A DNA stretch of 64,000 bases from Stenotrophomonas maltophilia. GTDB taxonomy: Bacteria; Pseudomonadota; Gammaproteobacteria; Xanthomonadales; Xanthomonadaceae. The translations under genes were made by a program, and so were the position numbers. Positions 35,849 through 44,414 of this stretch are shown piece after piece (position 1 is the first letter of the stretch; each line of letters starts with the position of its first letter). The DNA is taken from NCBI RefSeq assembly GCF_900186865.1, contig NZ_LT906480.1, positions 4,482,001-4,546,000 of the forward strand, read 5' to 3'. The notes beneath the pieces are model-generated. The model was not told the DNA's origin. It did not search any database and saw only the letters and a program-made list of their open reading frames with translations.

Positions 35849-37735
35849 ATGGCCGCAAACGAATCCCCCGCGGGCGCCCGCCCGGGACGCGCTGAAACCC
35901 CTCCGGCCGATCATTGGCAACGCTGGACCGCTGAACCGGCGAGCGCCGTCGCCGCAGCGCCGGCAGCGGTTCCGCCGCTGGCCGCCTCCGACGCACCCGC
36001 ATCGATCGGCAGCGCACCGCCGCCGCTGCCCGGCCCATCCCTGCTGGCCGAGGCCGGCGGCAATGACCCGGCACCGCTGCACTCCGATTCACCCTACCGC
36101 GTGCTGATCGTCGAGGATGATCGCGCCCAGGCACTGTTCGCACAGAGCGTGCTGCATGGCGCCGGCATGCAGGCGATCGTGCACAGCGATGCCGACGGTG
36201 CGCTGCAGGCGATCAAGGAACATCGCCCCGACCTGATCCTGATGGACCTGCACCTGCCCGGTCTGGACGGCATGCGCCTGACCGCGCTGATCCGCCAGCA
36301 GCCCGGCCTGCAGCTGCTGCCCATCGTGTTCCTCAGCGGCGACCCGGACCCGGAACGCCAGTTCGAGGTGCTCGACAGTGGCGCCGACGACTACCTGAGC
36401 AAGCCGATCCGACCGCGCCACCTGATCGCTGCCGTGGCCAACCGCATCCGCCGCGCGCGGGCGCAGGCCGCAACCCTGCCCGGCGTATCCGGCACCCCGG
36501 CCACCAGCAATCCGGAAACCGGGCTGCCGACGCGGCATCACGTGTTGCAGCAGCTCAACGCCGCGCTCGCCCACCGCGACCAGGGCGGCGTGCTGTTCGT
36601 CGAGATATCCAGCGCACTGGGCCTGCGCGAGCGCTATGGCTATGCCGCCTTCGAGCGCCTGATGGTGCAGGCCGGGCAACGCCTGGCAGAAGCCGGCCAC
36701 CCGCACCTGCTGGCGCGCCTGAACGACAACAGCTTCCTGCTGCTTGCGCGCAATGTCAGCGAGGACAGCCTGGAAGGCATTGCCGCTGCGCTGCGCGAGC
36801 AGTTGTCGGCGCGGGCCTTCGTGATCCGCGATGACGAATCGGTGCATCTGCGGGGCGTGGTCGGCTATGCACCGCTGTCGCCGGGCTTCGACGATGCCAA
36901 CAGCGCGCTGGAGGCAGTCGAGCGCACCACCCTGCAGGCACGGTTGCTCAGCGCCGGCGTGGCCGGCCACGTGCACCGCGACGTGACCAGCGAGCAGGAA
37001 CACCTGGCACTGCTGGAAGGCCAGCTTGAGCTGGCCTACCAGCCGATCGCCGCCGTCGCCGGCGGCAACACCGCGCAGTACCAGCTGCTGCTGCGCCTTC
37101 GCCAGGCCGACGGTACGCTGCTGGCGGCAGGCCAGGTGATTCCTGCCGCAGAGGCTGCCGGGCGCATCGCCGATCTCGACCAGCAGGTGATGGACCATGC
37201 ACTGGGCCTTCTCGACCTTTACCGGCACGCGACGCAACCACTGAACCTGTTCGTTTCGCAGTCGCTGCGCACCCTGCAACGCGATGCGTTCGCGGATTGG
37301 CTGCTGGAATCGCTGCAGCAGCGCGACCTGCCCGGCAGCGCGCTGGTGATCGACGTCCGCCTGCCCGACGCGCTGATCCATACCGTGCCGCTACAGCAGT
37401 TCTGCCAGCGCATGGCCGGCGCCGGCGTGCGCTTCTGCCTGAGCCAGTTCGAACCCGGGGGCGAAGCCGATGCGCTGCTGACCCAGCTGCCGTTGTCGTT
37501 CGTGCGCATGGCCGCGCGCTTCTCCAGCAGTCATTCCAATCCGGCCACGCGCGAAGAGCTGCGCCGGGCAATCGAGCGGGCGCACGCCGCCGGGCAGCAG
37601 ATCATCGGCCAGCAGATCGAAGATCCGCAGGCCGCCGCCGCGATGTGGGTGGGCGGTGTCGACTACATCCCGGGCAACATGGTGCAGTCGGCCGGCAGCG
37701 ATCTGAACTTCGACTTCCACAACGCGGTGCTCTGA
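35849..37735 (+). CDS. FimX-like response regulator with degenerate GGDEF and EAL domains
   Basis: A 628-residue cytoplasmic protein: an Ala/Pro-rich disordered N-terminus (1-80), a receiver domain (about 84-200) with acidic pocket EDD and phosphoacceptor Asp133 (LMDLHLPGLDG), a degenerate GGDEF domain (about 225-375, GGDEF replaced by NDNSF) and a degenerate EAL domain (about 385-625). In the EAL domain the EAL triplet reads QLL and the DDFG loop reads SQFE, so neither synthesis nor hydrolysis of c-di-GMP is expected. This layout without catalysis recalls FimX, a c-di-GMP receptor controlling type IV pili. FimX also has a PAS domain, which I do not see. The following kinase, one base away, is the probable phosphodonor. 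Confidence 0.85.
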   Translation: MAANESPAGARPGRAETPPADHWQRWTAEPASAVAAAPAAVPPLAASDAPASIGSAPPPLPGPSLLAEAGGNDPAPLHSDSPYRVLIVEDDRAQALFAQSVLHGAGMQAIVHSDADGALQAIKEHRPDLILMDLHLPGLDGMRLTALIRQQPGLQLLPIVFLSGDPDPERQFEVLDSGADDYLSKPIRPRHLIAAVANRIRRARAQAATLPGVSGTPATSNPETGLPTRHHVLQQLNAALAHRDQGGVLFVEISSALGLRERYGYAAFERLMVQAGQRLAEAGHPHLLARLNDNSFLLLARNVSEDSLEGIAAALREQLSARAFVIRDDESVHLRGVVGYAPLSPGFDDANSALEAVERTTLQARLLSAGVAGHVHRDVTSEQEHLALLEGQLELAYQPIAAVAGGNTAQYQLLLRLRQADGTLLAAGQVIPAAEAAGRIADLDQQVMDHALGLLDLYRHATQPLNLFVSQSLRTLQRDAFADWLLESLQQRDLPGSALVIDVRLPDALIHTVPLQQFCQRMAGAGVRFCLSQFEPGGEADALLTQLPLSFVRMAARFSSSHSNPATREELRRAIERAHAAGQQIIGQQIEDPQAAAAMWVGGVDYIPGNMVQSAGSDLNFDFHNAVL

Positions 37736-37736
37736 C

Positions 37737-39965
37737 GTGCCGATGTGGGTCGCGCTGCTGGTTGCCCTTGCTGCGGCCTCCATCACCGCGCTGCTGTTGG
37801 GCCTGCGGCTGCGCGCGCGCAACCGGGCACTGGCCCAGCTGCAACGCGAGCGCAGCCTGCTGGCCGCCGAACGTGACCAGCTGCGCCGCACCACCGAACG
37901 ACAGGGGCAGCTGGAACAGCAGCTGCTGCAGGCCAAGCAGGCCGCCGAGGCGGCGGTGCTGGCCAAGGGTGAGTTCCTGGCCACGATGAGCCACGAGATC
38001 CGTACGCCGCTCAACGGCATCCTGCCGATGCTGGAGCTGATCGCACGCGGCCCGCTGGGCGAGGACCAGCGGCAGATGCTGGCCACCGCCTCGGCCAGCT
38101 CGCAGCAGCTGCTGCGCATCGTCGACGACATCCTCGACTACTCGCGGCTGGAAGCGCAGGCGCTGGAACTGGAGATCACCAGCTTCAACCTGCGCGACCT
38201 GCTCGATGGCGTGGTGCAGCTGATGCAGCGCGCCGCCGACGCCAAGGGCCTGTCGCTGGGGCTGCAGCTGGACCCGTCGGTGCGCCTGCCGGTGCGTGGC
38301 GATCCGGTACGCCTGCGCCAGGTGTTGAGCAACCTGCTGGCCAACGCGATCAAGTTCACCGCGCGCGGCCAGGTACAGCTGCGCGTGCAGCGCCTGGGCG
38401 AAGGTCCCGCACAGCACCAGCTGCGCTTCGAGATCATCGACACCGGCATCGGCATCGACGAGGCACTGCAGGCGCGCCTGTTCCAGTCCTTCAGCCAGGC
38501 CGATGCCTCAACGACCCGCATCTACGGTGGCACCGGCCTGGGCCTGGCGATCTGCAAGCGCATCATCGACCTGATGCACGGACGCATCGGCGTGCAGTCC
38601 ACGCCCGGCCAGGGCGCCACGTTCTGGTTCGAGATCCCGTTGTTGAAGGTGCCCGGCGACCTGCCGGCCATGGCGCGCACGCCAGACTCGCTGCTGCTGT
38701 TCAGTAGCGATGCCATCCTGCAGGCACGCATCGAGCGCATCGCGGCCCATCATGGACTGCTGGTGCACGCCCTGGCGCAGTTCGATGCCGTGGTCGAGCG
38801 CCTGCGCGCGGTGCCGAGGCCGGGGCAACCGGCACCGGCGTGGCTGCTGGTCGATGCACGTGCGCGCCGCATCGGTGAAGCGACGCTGCAACAGGCGTTG
38901 GCCGAACGTGGCGAAGACGACGGGCTGCAGGTGCTGTGGCTGCAGGACGATGCCCTTCCGCCACGCCCACGCCAGCGGCAGCTACCCTCGCATTTCGACG
39001 ACGCTGGGCTGCATGCACTGCTGGCTGCACCGGTTGCGCATGCGCGCCCTGCCGCGCTGCTGGCCAACGCCGGACAGGGCCAGCCCACGCTGCCGCCGCT
39101 GCACCTGCGCGTGCTGCTGGTGGAGGACAACACGGTCAACCGCATGGTGGCCGAGCAGCTGCTGCGCGTGTTCCAGTGCGAAGTGCGCAACGCCGCCGAT
39201 GGCGAGCAAGCGTTGCTTGCCCTGCGCGAAGGCGACGTGGATGTGGTGCTGATGGATTGCCAGATGCCGGTGCTGGACGGCTATGCCGCCACCCGCCGCT
39301 GGCGCGCCGAGGAAGTGGAAAACGGGCGCCCGCGCCTGCCGATCATCGCGATGACCGCCAATGCCATGGCCGGTGACCGCGAGCGCTGCCTGCAGGCCGG
39401 CATGGACGACTATCTGTCCAAGCCGATTGCACGCGGCACCCTGCATGCGCTGCTGCAGCGCTGGGGCGGCGGCAAAGCCGCATCACCTGTACGGCCTTCG
39501 ATAGAGCCGAGCCATGCCCGGCTGACGGCCGATAGCCGTCGCGCTCCATCAGCCGAGCATGGCTCGGCTCTGCAGGACGATGACAGCCGAGTCGGCTCCA
39601 AGCCGCAGCCGGTGCTGGACCGCGACGTGCTGGACGAACTGCATGCAGTGATCGGGGAGAGCGCCATCCAGATCGTCTCGGTGTTCCTGGAGGATGCGCC
39701 GGCAATGGTGCAGCAGCTGCAGCAGGCCGCGCAGAACGGCGACGAGCCTCGCCTGCAGGCCGTCGCGCACAGCCTCAAGTCATCCAGCGCGAACGTGGGC
39801 GCACTGTCGCTGTCGTCAGTCGCGCAGCGCATCGAGCACGAAGCCCGCAGCGGCAGCCTGCAGCGCCCCGCAGTAGCGGTGGCGCTGCTGGTTGCGGAAT
39901 TCGCCCGAGCGCGCGTAGCGCTGACGGGCTACCTGGCACAGCATCGCGCCGGCCAGGCCGGCTGA
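37737..39965 (+). CDS. Hybrid sensor histidine kinase with receiver and HPt domains
   Basis: A 742-residue membrane kinase: one N-terminal helix (5-22), a coiled coil (about 28-75), HisKA with phospho-His86 ([10 protein letters not shown]), HATPase (N box LLANAIKF, G boxes DTGIGI and GGTGLGLAI), a middle segment (about 310-455) that may be a degenerate receiver, an intact receiver with Asp507 ([11 protein letters not shown]), and a C-terminal HPt with His678 (AHSLKSSS). No periplasmic sensor is visible. The start is GTG at 37737, one base after the preceding stop; ATG at 37743 is an alternative. The receiver-HPt linker, about residues 590-612, is encoded by a REP-like palindrome. The HPt probably passes phosphate to the FimX-like partner. 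Confidence 0.92.
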   Translation: MPMWVALLVALAAASITALLLGLRLRARNRALAQLQRERSLLAAERDQLRRTTERQGQLEQQLLQAKQAAEAAVLAKGEFLATMSHEIRTPLNGILPMLELIARGPLGEDQRQMLATASASSQQLLRIVDDILDYSRLEAQALELEITSFNLRDLLDGVVQLMQRAADAKGLSLGLQLDPSVRLPVRGDPVRLRQVLSNLLANAIKFTARGQVQLRVQRLGEGPAQHQLRFEIIDTGIGIDEALQARLFQSFSQADASTTRIYGGTGLGLAICKRIIDLMHGRIGVQSTPGQGATFWFEIPLLKVPGDLPAMARTPDSLLLFSSDAILQARIERIAAHHGLLVHALAQFDAVVERLRAVPRPGQPAPAWLLVDARARRIGEATLQQALAERGEDDGLQVLWLQDDALPPRPRQRQLPSHFDDAGLHALLAAPVAHARPAALLANAGQGQPTLPPLHLRVLLVEDNTVNRMVAEQLLRVFQCEVRNAADGEQALLALREGDVDVVLMDCQMPVLDGYAATRRWRAEEVENGRPRLPIIAMTANAMAGDRERCLQAGMDDYLSKPIARGTLHALLQRWGGGKAASPVRPSIEPSHARLTADSRRAPSAEHGSALQDDDSRVGSKPQPVLDRDVLDELHAVIGESAIQIVSVFLEDAPAMVQQLQQAAQNGDEPRLQAVAHSLKSSSANVGALSLSSVAQRIEHEARSGSLQRPAVAVALLVAEFARARVALTGYLAQHRAGQAG
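39504..39571. repeat. SMAG-type inverted repeat inside the kinase coding sequence
   Basis: Arms 39504-39524 and 39551-39571 are 21 bases long with one mismatch, built on AGAGCCGAGCCATG. The left end reads ATAG where GTAG is expected. The total length is 68 bases and it translates in frame without a stop. Confidence 0.85.
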
Positions 39966-39966
39966 C

Positions 39967-40437
39967 TCACTCTTCCAGCTTGCTCAGCAGGTACTTCGGT
40001 TCACCGATGCGCTCGATCAGGTCGAGCTGGGTTTCCAGCCAGTCGATGTGCTCTTCTTCCGAATCGAGGATCTTCACGAACAGCTGGCGGCTGACGTAGT
40101 CGCCGACCGAATCGGCATACGCCACGGCCTCGCGCAGGGTGACCACGCCATCGCGTTCCAACGACAGGTCACACTGCAGGATCTCGGTCGGGTTCTCACC
40201 AATGCGCAGCTTGCCCAGCGCCTGGAAGTTCGGCAGGCCTTCGAGGAACAGGATGCGGTCGGCGAGCATGTCGGCATGCTTCATCTCGTCGATCGACTCC
40301 TTGTACTCGTGTTCGGCCAGTTCCTTGATGCCCCAGTTCTTCAGCATCTTGGCATGCAGGAAGTACTGGTTGATCGCGGTCAGCTCGTTGTAGAGGACCT
40401 TGTTGAGGAATTCGATGACCTTGGTGTCGCCCTTCAT
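39967..40437 (-). CDS. bfr: Bacterioferritin
   Basis: A 156-residue haem-containing ferritin forming 24-subunit iron-storage shells. All di-iron ferroxidase ligands are present at canonical positions: Glu18, Glu51, His54, Glu94, Glu127 and His130. The haem ligand Met52 is also present. The start is ATG at 40437 ([10 protein letters not shown]). Its stop lies one base from the end of the convergent kinase gene. The partner ferredoxin gene bfd lies 142 bases upstream on the same strand; iron-dependent control through bfd is plausible. Confidence 0.97.
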   Translation of the reverse strand: MKGDTKVIEFLNKVLYNELTAINQYFLHAKMLKNWGIKELAEHEYKESIDEMKHADMLADRILFLEGLPNFQALGKLRIGENPTEILQCDLSLERDGVVTLREAVAYADSVGDYVSRQLFVKILDSEEEHIDWLETQLDLIERIGEPKYLLSKLEE

Positions 40438-40579
40438 GGGGATGCTCCTGCACGCTGAAAACGCAGGCACTTTAACGCCTTGCCTGCAGCCGTGAAGGAA
40501 CGCGAATCGTGCGCATTGGCCTGTGCGGCCGCACGTGAAGAATGCGAAAGCGCGCCGTCAACGCGCCGCCAAGAGACGA

Positions 40580-40789
40580 TCAAGCGACCTGGGCCAGACC
40601 CAATACCGGCAGCGGCAGATCGTGGGTGGCACGCGCCTTGGCCAGCAGATCGCCGGCCATGTCCAGGCAGGAACCGCAGGTAGCGCCACAGCCGGTACGC
40701 ATGGTCAGTTCGGCCACCGTACTGACGCCATGGCTGGCGGCTTCGCGGATCTGGTGGTCGGTGACTCCGTTGCAGATGCAGACGTACAC
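40580..40789 (-). CDS. bfd: Bacterioferritin-associated ferredoxin
   Basis: A 69-residue [2Fe-2S] protein that reduces bacterioferritin haem to release stored iron. The four ligands follow the Bfd pattern CxC-x31-CxxC: Cys4, Cys6, Cys38 and Cys41 (MYVCICNGVTD and ATCGSC). The start is GTG at 40789. It lies upstream of bfr on the same strand and is preceded by a candidate Fur operator, as expected for a gene induced by iron starvation. Confidence 0.93.
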   Translation of the reverse strand: MYVCICNGVTDHQIREAASHGVSTVAELTMRTGCGATCGSCLDMAGDLLAKARATHDLPLPVLGLAQVA

Positions 40790-40839
40790 AGGCGTGAACC
40801 GGGCTGGCAGGCCAGAAGCGGCCTGTTGGCTATTCCAAT

Positions 40840-40885
40840 GGAAACGAGAATGGTTGTCAATCAGAGACCTGAACCATTCTCGATA
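40840..40885 (-). promoter_or_regulatory. Candidate Fur operator of bfd
   Basis: The sequence CGAGAATGGTT (40845-40855) is repeated in inverted orientation as AACCATTCTCG (40872-40882). Each half resembles the GATAATGAGAATCATT-type Fur consensus, and the left copy has further A/T-rich flanks. The site lies 50-95 bases upstream of the bfd start. Assignment by motif and context only. Confidence 0.55.
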
Positions 40886-40897
40886 CCGTTCAGCCCG

Positions 40898-41518
40898 TCA
40901 GCTGGCCGGGCCATCGCCCGTGGCCTTCTTCGGCCAGTAGCCGCGGGTCCGAGGGCGCTTGCGTGGGCGGTCGTGCCCGGCGTTATGGCCAGGCATCCAG
41001 GCTTCGGCGGCGCTCTTGGGCATGGCGGTAACCCCCTGCCCGGCCACCCCGCGGGCCAGCGGCGCCAGATGTCGCAACGCACGCGCATAGACGCCACGCT
41101 TGAACATCACCACATGCTCCACCGGGTACCAGAAGTCCACCCAGCGCCAGTGGTCGAACTCGGGCGAGTCGGTGTGGTCCAGCTTCACGTGGGATTCGTC
41201 GCCGGTCAGGCGCAGCAGGAACCAGACCTGCTTCTGGCCGATGCAGACCTGCCGCTCATTGCGGCGGATGGCCCGCGCCGGCAGCTTGTAGCGCAGCCAG
41301 CCGGGCGTCGCCCCGAGCACTTCCACATGCTCGGGCAGCAGGCCGGTCTCTTCCTGCAGTTCACGATACATGGCCTCGACAGGCGTCTCGTCGGTGTTCA
41401 TGCCACCCTGCGGGAACTGCCAGCCGTCCCGGCGCACGCGTCGTGCCCAGAACACCTGGCCGTCCTGCCGCATCAGCACGATGCCGACGTTCGGTCGATA
41501 GCCGTCCGGATCGATCAC
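40898..41518 (-). CDS. rppH: RNA pyrophosphohydrolase
   Basis: A 206-residue Nudix hydrolase that removes pyrophosphate from 5'-triphosphate mRNA ends, starting RNase E-dependent decay. The N-terminus [19 protein letters not shown] and [27 protein letters not shown] (Nudix box about residues 38-60, quoted over two segments) are those of RppH. The C-terminal 40 residues are basic and Pro-rich, longer than in E. coli (176 residues). The start is GTG at 41518 with AGGAGT upstream. Confidence 0.93.
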   Translation of the reverse strand: MIDPDGYRPNVGIVLMRQDGQVFWARRVRRDGWQFPQGGMNTDETPVEAMYRELQEETGLLPEHVEVLGATPGWLRYKLPARAIRRNERQVCIGQKQVWFLLRLTGDESHVKLDHTDSPEFDHWRWVDFWYPVEHVVMFKRGVYARALRHLAPLARGVAGQGVTAMPKSAAEAWMPGHNAGHDRPRKRPRTRGYWPKKATGDGPAS

Positions 41519-41596
41519 GATGCGGACTCCTAAGAAAATCTACTGGCCGGGACTATCCCATGCCCTCTGTCGGCCCACAAGCACGACACAAAAGTG

Positions 41597-41625
41597 TTGA
41601 CAGGGGCGGTACACATCCGCAGAAT
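41597..41625 (+). promoter_or_regulatory. Sigma-70 promoter of the tRNA pair
   Basis: A perfect -35 TTGACA (41597-41602), a 17-base spacer and -10 CAGAAT (41620-41625), followed by a GC-rich discriminator (AGCGGG). That arrangement is typical of stringently controlled stable-RNA promoters. The tRNA begins about 10 bases after the expected start site. Confidence 0.75.
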
Positions 41626-41639
41626 AGCGGGCTCACCAA

Positions 41640-41716
41640 GGCTATGTAGCTCAGCCGGTTAGAGCACAGCACTCATAATGCTGGGGTCGGTGGTTCGAGT
41701 CCACCCATAGCCACCA
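41640..41716 (+). tRNA. tRNA-Met (CAT), elongator type
   Basis: 77 bases including encoded CCA. The acceptor stem GGCTATG pairs with CATAGCC, the D-arm is AGCTCAGCCGGTTAGAGC, the anticodon is CAT in the loop CTCATAA, and the T-arm is GGTGGTTCGAGTCCACC. The first acceptor pair is G-C, which excludes an initiator tRNA. CAT could also mean tRNA-Ile with lysidine, but the body matches elongator Met. Confidence 0.93.
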
Positions 41717-41771
41717 CACTGAAAATCAAGTTGTTTTTCAGCGTGAAAAGTGAGAAAATAGTTGCACGTTT

Positions 41772-41846
41772 TGCCCCGTCGCCAAGCGGTAAGGCACCTG
41801 ACTCTGACTCAGGCATTCGGTGGTTCGAATCCATCCGGGGCAGCCA
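41772..41846 (+). tRNA. tRNA-Gln (CTG)
   Basis: 75 bases including GCCA at the end. The acceptor TGCCCCG pairs with CGGGGCA. The anticodon arm CCTGA-CTCTGAC-TCAGG gives anticodon CTG. The U-A first acceptor pair is typical of tRNA-Gln. It lies 55 bases after tRNA-Met and shares its promoter and terminator. Confidence 0.93.
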
Positions 41847-41850
41847 AATT

Positions 41851-41895
41851 AAAAGCAAAAGGCCAGATCGAAAGATCTGGCCTTTTGCTTTTAAT
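41851..41895 (+). terminator. Intrinsic terminator of the tRNA pair
   Basis: A perfect 19-bp stem (41851-41869 with 41874-41892) with a GAAA tetraloop; the descending arm itself ends in CTTTTGCTTTT. It begins four bases after tRNA-Gln. Confidence 0.93.
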
Positions 41896-41935
41896 CTGGT
41901 CGCGCATTCCACCTTGTCCCCGCGCCTGTCGGCAC

Positions 41936-42065
41936 ACCCCCTTGAACAACAAGGGGGCTCTTCTCCAGAAAGAACCCCAGGGTCGGATCCTTTTCCGCAG
42001 GGAAAGGCCCTGACCCCACCCTCCCGACACGCGAGACCACGGGTAGTGTCGGCCGCTGGCCGGCA
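41936..42065. repeat. Hairpin cluster: CCCCCTTG stem, GGGTC...GACCC repeat, single SMAG
   Basis: In order: CCCCCTTG and CAAGGGGG separated by AACAA (about 41937-41957); a palindrome bounded by GGGTCGGAT and CCCTGACCC (about 41980-42016), related to the one at 9905; and a single GTAG-headed SMAG (42043-42064). No gene is visible between the tRNA terminator and rpsI. Confidence 0.65.
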
Positions 42066-42093
42066 ACCAGGAAATCCATGACCCCGGAACGAC

Positions 42094-42119
42094 AAAAGCC
42101 CGGCCGAAGCCGGGCTTTT
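42094..42119. terminator. Bidirectional terminator after rpsI
   Basis: An 11-bp stem (42094-42104 with 42109-42119, AAAAGCCCGGC and complement) with a CGAA loop. T-tracts occur on both strands. On the minus strand it ends the rplM-rpsI transcript, 50 bases past the stop. Confidence 0.9.
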
Positions 42120-42168
42120 GCTTTTCCATCCAGCGAACTCCCGAAGGAGCCCAACCAGGCGCGGTAAA

Positions 42169-42561
42169 TCAGCGCTTGGAGAACTGGGTGGCGCGGCGGG
42201 CCTTGTGCAGACCGACCTTCTTACGCTCGACTTCACGGGCGTCACGGGTCATGAAGCCAGCCTTGCGCAGCTCGGACTTCAGGGTTTCGTCGTACTCGAC
42301 CAGAGCACGGGCGATGCCCAGACGGATCGCACCGGCCTGGCCGGTGGTGCCACCGCCAGCGGCGGTGACCAGGATGTCGAAGCTCTCGGTGTTCTTGGTC
42401 AGCTCGAGCGGCTGGCGCACGATCATGCGCGCGGTCTCACGACCGAAGAACTCGTCCAGCGGACGGCCATTGACGGTGATGTTGCCCGAACCCTTGCGCA
42501 GGAACACGCGAGCGGTGGAGGACTTGCGGCGGCCAGTGCCGTAGTTTTGAGTGATAGCCAT
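42169..42561 (-). CDS. rpsI: Ribosomal protein uS9
   Basis: A 130-residue small-subunit protein. [15 protein letters not shown] near the N-terminus and the conserved C-terminal RRATQFSKR, which reaches the ribosomal P site, are intact. It is two bases downstream of rplM, the universal gene order, and ends before a strong terminator. Confidence 0.98.
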   Translation of the reverse strand: MAITQNYGTGRRKSSTARVFLRKGSGNITVNGRPLDEFFGRETARMIVRQPLELTKNTESFDILVTAAGGGTTGQAGAIRLGIARALVEYDETLKSELRKAGFMTRDAREVERKKVGLHKARRATQFSKR

Positions 42562-42563
42562 GA

Positions 42564-42992
42564 TTAGATATCCAGAACCTGCGGCTGCTGTGCGGCGTGC
42601 GGATGCTCAGTGCCAGCGTAGACCTTGAGCTTGCGGTACATCTGGCGACCCAGCGGGCCCTTCGGCAGCATGCCCTTGACGGCGATCTCGATCACGCGCT
42701 CCGGGTGGCGCTCCAGCGCCTGGGCCAGGGACTCGGTCTTCAGGTTGCCGATGTAACCGGTGAAACGGTGATACATCTTGTCCTGCAGCTTCTTGCCGGT
42801 GACGGCAATCTTTTCTGCATTGATGACGACCAGGTAGTCGCCGGTATCAACGTGCGGGGTGTAGACCGGCTTGTGCTTGCCACGCAGACGGCGGGCCAGC
42901 TCGGTGGCGAGACGGCCCAGGGTCTTGCCCTCGGCGTCGACGAGGTACCAGTCGCGCTGGACGGTCTCGTTCTTGGCAGTGAAAGTGCTCAT
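42564..42992 (-). CDS. rplM: Ribosomal protein uL13
   Basis: A 142-residue large-subunit protein with [39 protein letters not shown] and [19 protein letters not shown] motifs. First gene of the rplM-rpsI operon, with a good promoter about 90 bases upstream. In E. coli L13 represses this operon through its mRNA leader. The 90-base leader here could serve similarly, but I saw no defined structure. Confidence 0.98.
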   Translation of the reverse strand: MSTFTAKNETVQRDWYLVDAEGKTLGRLATELARRLRGKHKPVYTPHVDTGDYLVVINAEKIAVTGKKLQDKMYHRFTGYIGNLKTESLAQALERHPERVIEIAVKGMLPKGPLGRQMYRKLKVYAGTEHPHAAQQPQVLDI

Positions 42993-43083
42993 GAAGAACT
43001 CTAGGTTAGGTCGGGCTCATTGCGGCGAAAGGCTCGCCGGAACTCTGCCACGCGTTGTGAAAAGGTGAAGCGTAAGAGGCGGG

Positions 43084-43112
43084 ATTGTACTCATCCTGCC
43101 GCGGGAGCGCAA
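43084..43112 (-). promoter_or_regulatory. Sigma-70 promoter of rplM-rpsI
   Basis: On the minus strand: -35 TTGCGC (43112-43107), a 17-base spacer and -10 TACAAT (43089-43084). The leader to the rplM ATG is about 85 bases. Confidence 0.7.
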
Positions 43113-43190
43113 CCCGTCCCCTGGGCCGGGTTGGCAGGGGCGCGGGGCCGGGCGAGAATCGGGGGGTCTTCCGCTCCACCGCGTACTGCC

Positions 43191-43835
43191 ATGACCGTGC
43201 TCCGCCACACCACTCCGCTGGACCACCTGCTGACCGAGGCGCAGCGCGCCCTGGACACAGTGTTCGGCAATCCGCCGGCGGCCCGCCCCTACCCCGCCAC
43301 GGACACCGGCGAGCCCGGCATGGACAGCGCCGAGCGGCGTCATGCCGCAGGCCTGATGCGGATCAACCACGTCGGCGAGGTCTGCGCGCAGGGCCTGTAC
43401 TTCGGCCAGGCCGCCGTGGCGCGCGACCCGGCCACGCGGGAACACCTGCTGGAAGCGGCGCAGGAAGAAACCGACCACCTGGCCTGGTGCGCCACCCGGC
43501 TGGCCGAACTGGACAGCCGTCCGAGCCTGTTCAACCCGCTCTGGTACGCCGGCAGCTACACCATCGGCACCCTGGCCGGGCTGCGCGGCGACGGCTGGAA
43601 CCTGGGCTTCGTGGTCGAGACCGAGCGCCAGGTGGAGGCCCACCTGGACGAGCACCTGGTCGACCTGCCGGCCGGCGACCTGCGCAGCCGCGCGGTCATC
43701 GCGGTGATGAAGGAAGACGAGGCCCGCCATGCGGACCACGCCGAGCAGGCCGGCGCTCGCCGCCTGCCGTTCCCGATCCCGGGCGTGATGGCACTGGCCT
43801 CCAGGGTGATGAAGACCATCGCCTACCGCATTTGA
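43191..43835 (+). CDS. coq7: Demethoxyubiquinone hydroxylase (Coq7)
   Basis: A 214-residue di-iron monooxygenase adding the C6 hydroxyl in ubiquinone synthesis, the role of the flavoprotein UbiF in E. coli. Two ferritin-like repeats carry the iron ligands: [16 protein letters not shown] with EETDHLAWC in the first, and [15 protein letters not shown] with [13 protein letters not shown] in the second. A hydrophobic helix ([10 protein letters not shown]) mediates membrane association. The start is ATG at 43191 ([11 protein letters not shown]); the longer open frame upstream runs through the rplM promoter region and was excluded. Divergent from rplM. Confidence 0.93.
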   Translation: MTVLRHTTPLDHLLTEAQRALDTVFGNPPAARPYPATDTGEPGMDSAERRHAAGLMRINHVGEVCAQGLYFGQAAVARDPATREHLLEAAQEETDHLAWCATRLAELDSRPSLFNPLWYAGSYTIGTLAGLRGDGWNLGFVVETERQVEAHLDEHLVDLPAGDLRSRAVIAVMKEDEARHADHAEQAGARRLPFPIPGVMALASRVMKTIAYRI

Positions 43836-43841
43836 AGGGTC

Positions 43842-43919
43842 GCCCGCACCAACGGTGCGGGCCTACCAGGAGGTGCGGGGGGGGGGGGCCGACGGTGGGG
43901 CCCGACCGTTGGTCGGGCC
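43842..43919. repeat. Two SMAG-like hairpins and a G12 tract
   Basis: A GCCCGCACC/GGTGCGGGC stem (43842-43862) ends in CTAC. A run of 12 G (43877-43888) follows. Then GGCCCGACC/GGTCGGGCC (43899-43919) lies immediately before the sugE stop. The gap separates convergent coq7 and sugE. Confidence 0.75.
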
Positions 43920-43924
43920 ATCAA

Positions 43925-44245
43925 TCAGTTCGGCGAGACCAGCTTCAGGCCGATCACACCAGCCACGATCAGGCCCACGCAGGCCAGGCGGGCCGGCGAT
44001 GCGCTGTCGTTGAACAGGTAGATGCCCAGCACCGCCACGCCCATGGCACCGATACCGGTCCAGATCGCGTAGGCCGTGCCGACCGGGATGCTCTTCATCG
44101 CCTGGCTCATCAGGTACAGGCTGATCAGCGCGGATACCACCGTGGCAGCGGTGGGCAGGGGTTTGCTGAAGCCTTCGGAGTACTTCATTCCGAGGGCGAA
44201 ACCGATCTCGAACAGGCCGGCCAGCAGCAGGTAGATCCAGGGCAT
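43925..44245 (-). CDS. sugE: SMR-family guanidinium exporter (SugE/Gdx)
   Basis: A 106-residue four-helix protein of the small multidrug resistance family. The essential Glu13 is present (WIYLLLAGLFEIGFALGMKY), and the KYSEGF segment after helix 1 matches the SugE/Gdx guanidinium/proton antiporters rather than EmrE-type drug pumps. These work as antiparallel dimers in the inner membrane. The start is ATG at 44245 with AAGGAGCC upstream; the in-frame extension runs into the speD terminator. No guanidine riboswitch is recognisable in the short leader, unlike many gdx genes. Confidence 0.88.
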   Translation of the reverse strand: MPWIYLLLAGLFEIGFALGMKYSEGFSKPLPTAATVVSALISLYLMSQAMKSIPVGTAYAIWTGIGAMGVAVLGIYLFNDSASPARLACVGLIVAGVIGLKLVSPN

Positions 44246-44265
44246 GGGTGGGGGCTCCTTACCTT

Positions 44266-44309
44266 TTTTGAAAAAAACGAAACGGCCCGGTGTTTTCACA
44301 CCGGGCCGT
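44266..44309 (-). terminator. Intrinsic terminator of speD
   Basis: An 11-bp perfect stem (44282-44292 with 44299-44309). The minus strand then reads TTTCGTTTTTTTC. It ends 20 bases upstream of the sugE start, so sugE needs its own promoter or depends on read-through. Confidence 0.9.
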
Positions 44310-44414
44310 GGGTCGGTACATCACCGTGGAACTGTAACGCGTGCGGGGGCACTGGTTCCACGGGGCGGGTCGTCCCGCCTGGGTGGCGATGCCTGCGGGC
44401 ATCGCACATGGTGC

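Noticed and set aside
41640..41846. tRNA genes as an integration site for a mobile island
   Set aside because: No integrase, direct repeat of the tRNA end or compositional shift lies next to them; ribosomal protein genes follow closely.
44246..44414. Guanidine riboswitch upstream of sugE
   Set aside because: The leader holds the speD terminator and a short spacer. I found neither the paired ACGR-loop hairpins of guanidine-II nor the other guanidine riboswitch cores.
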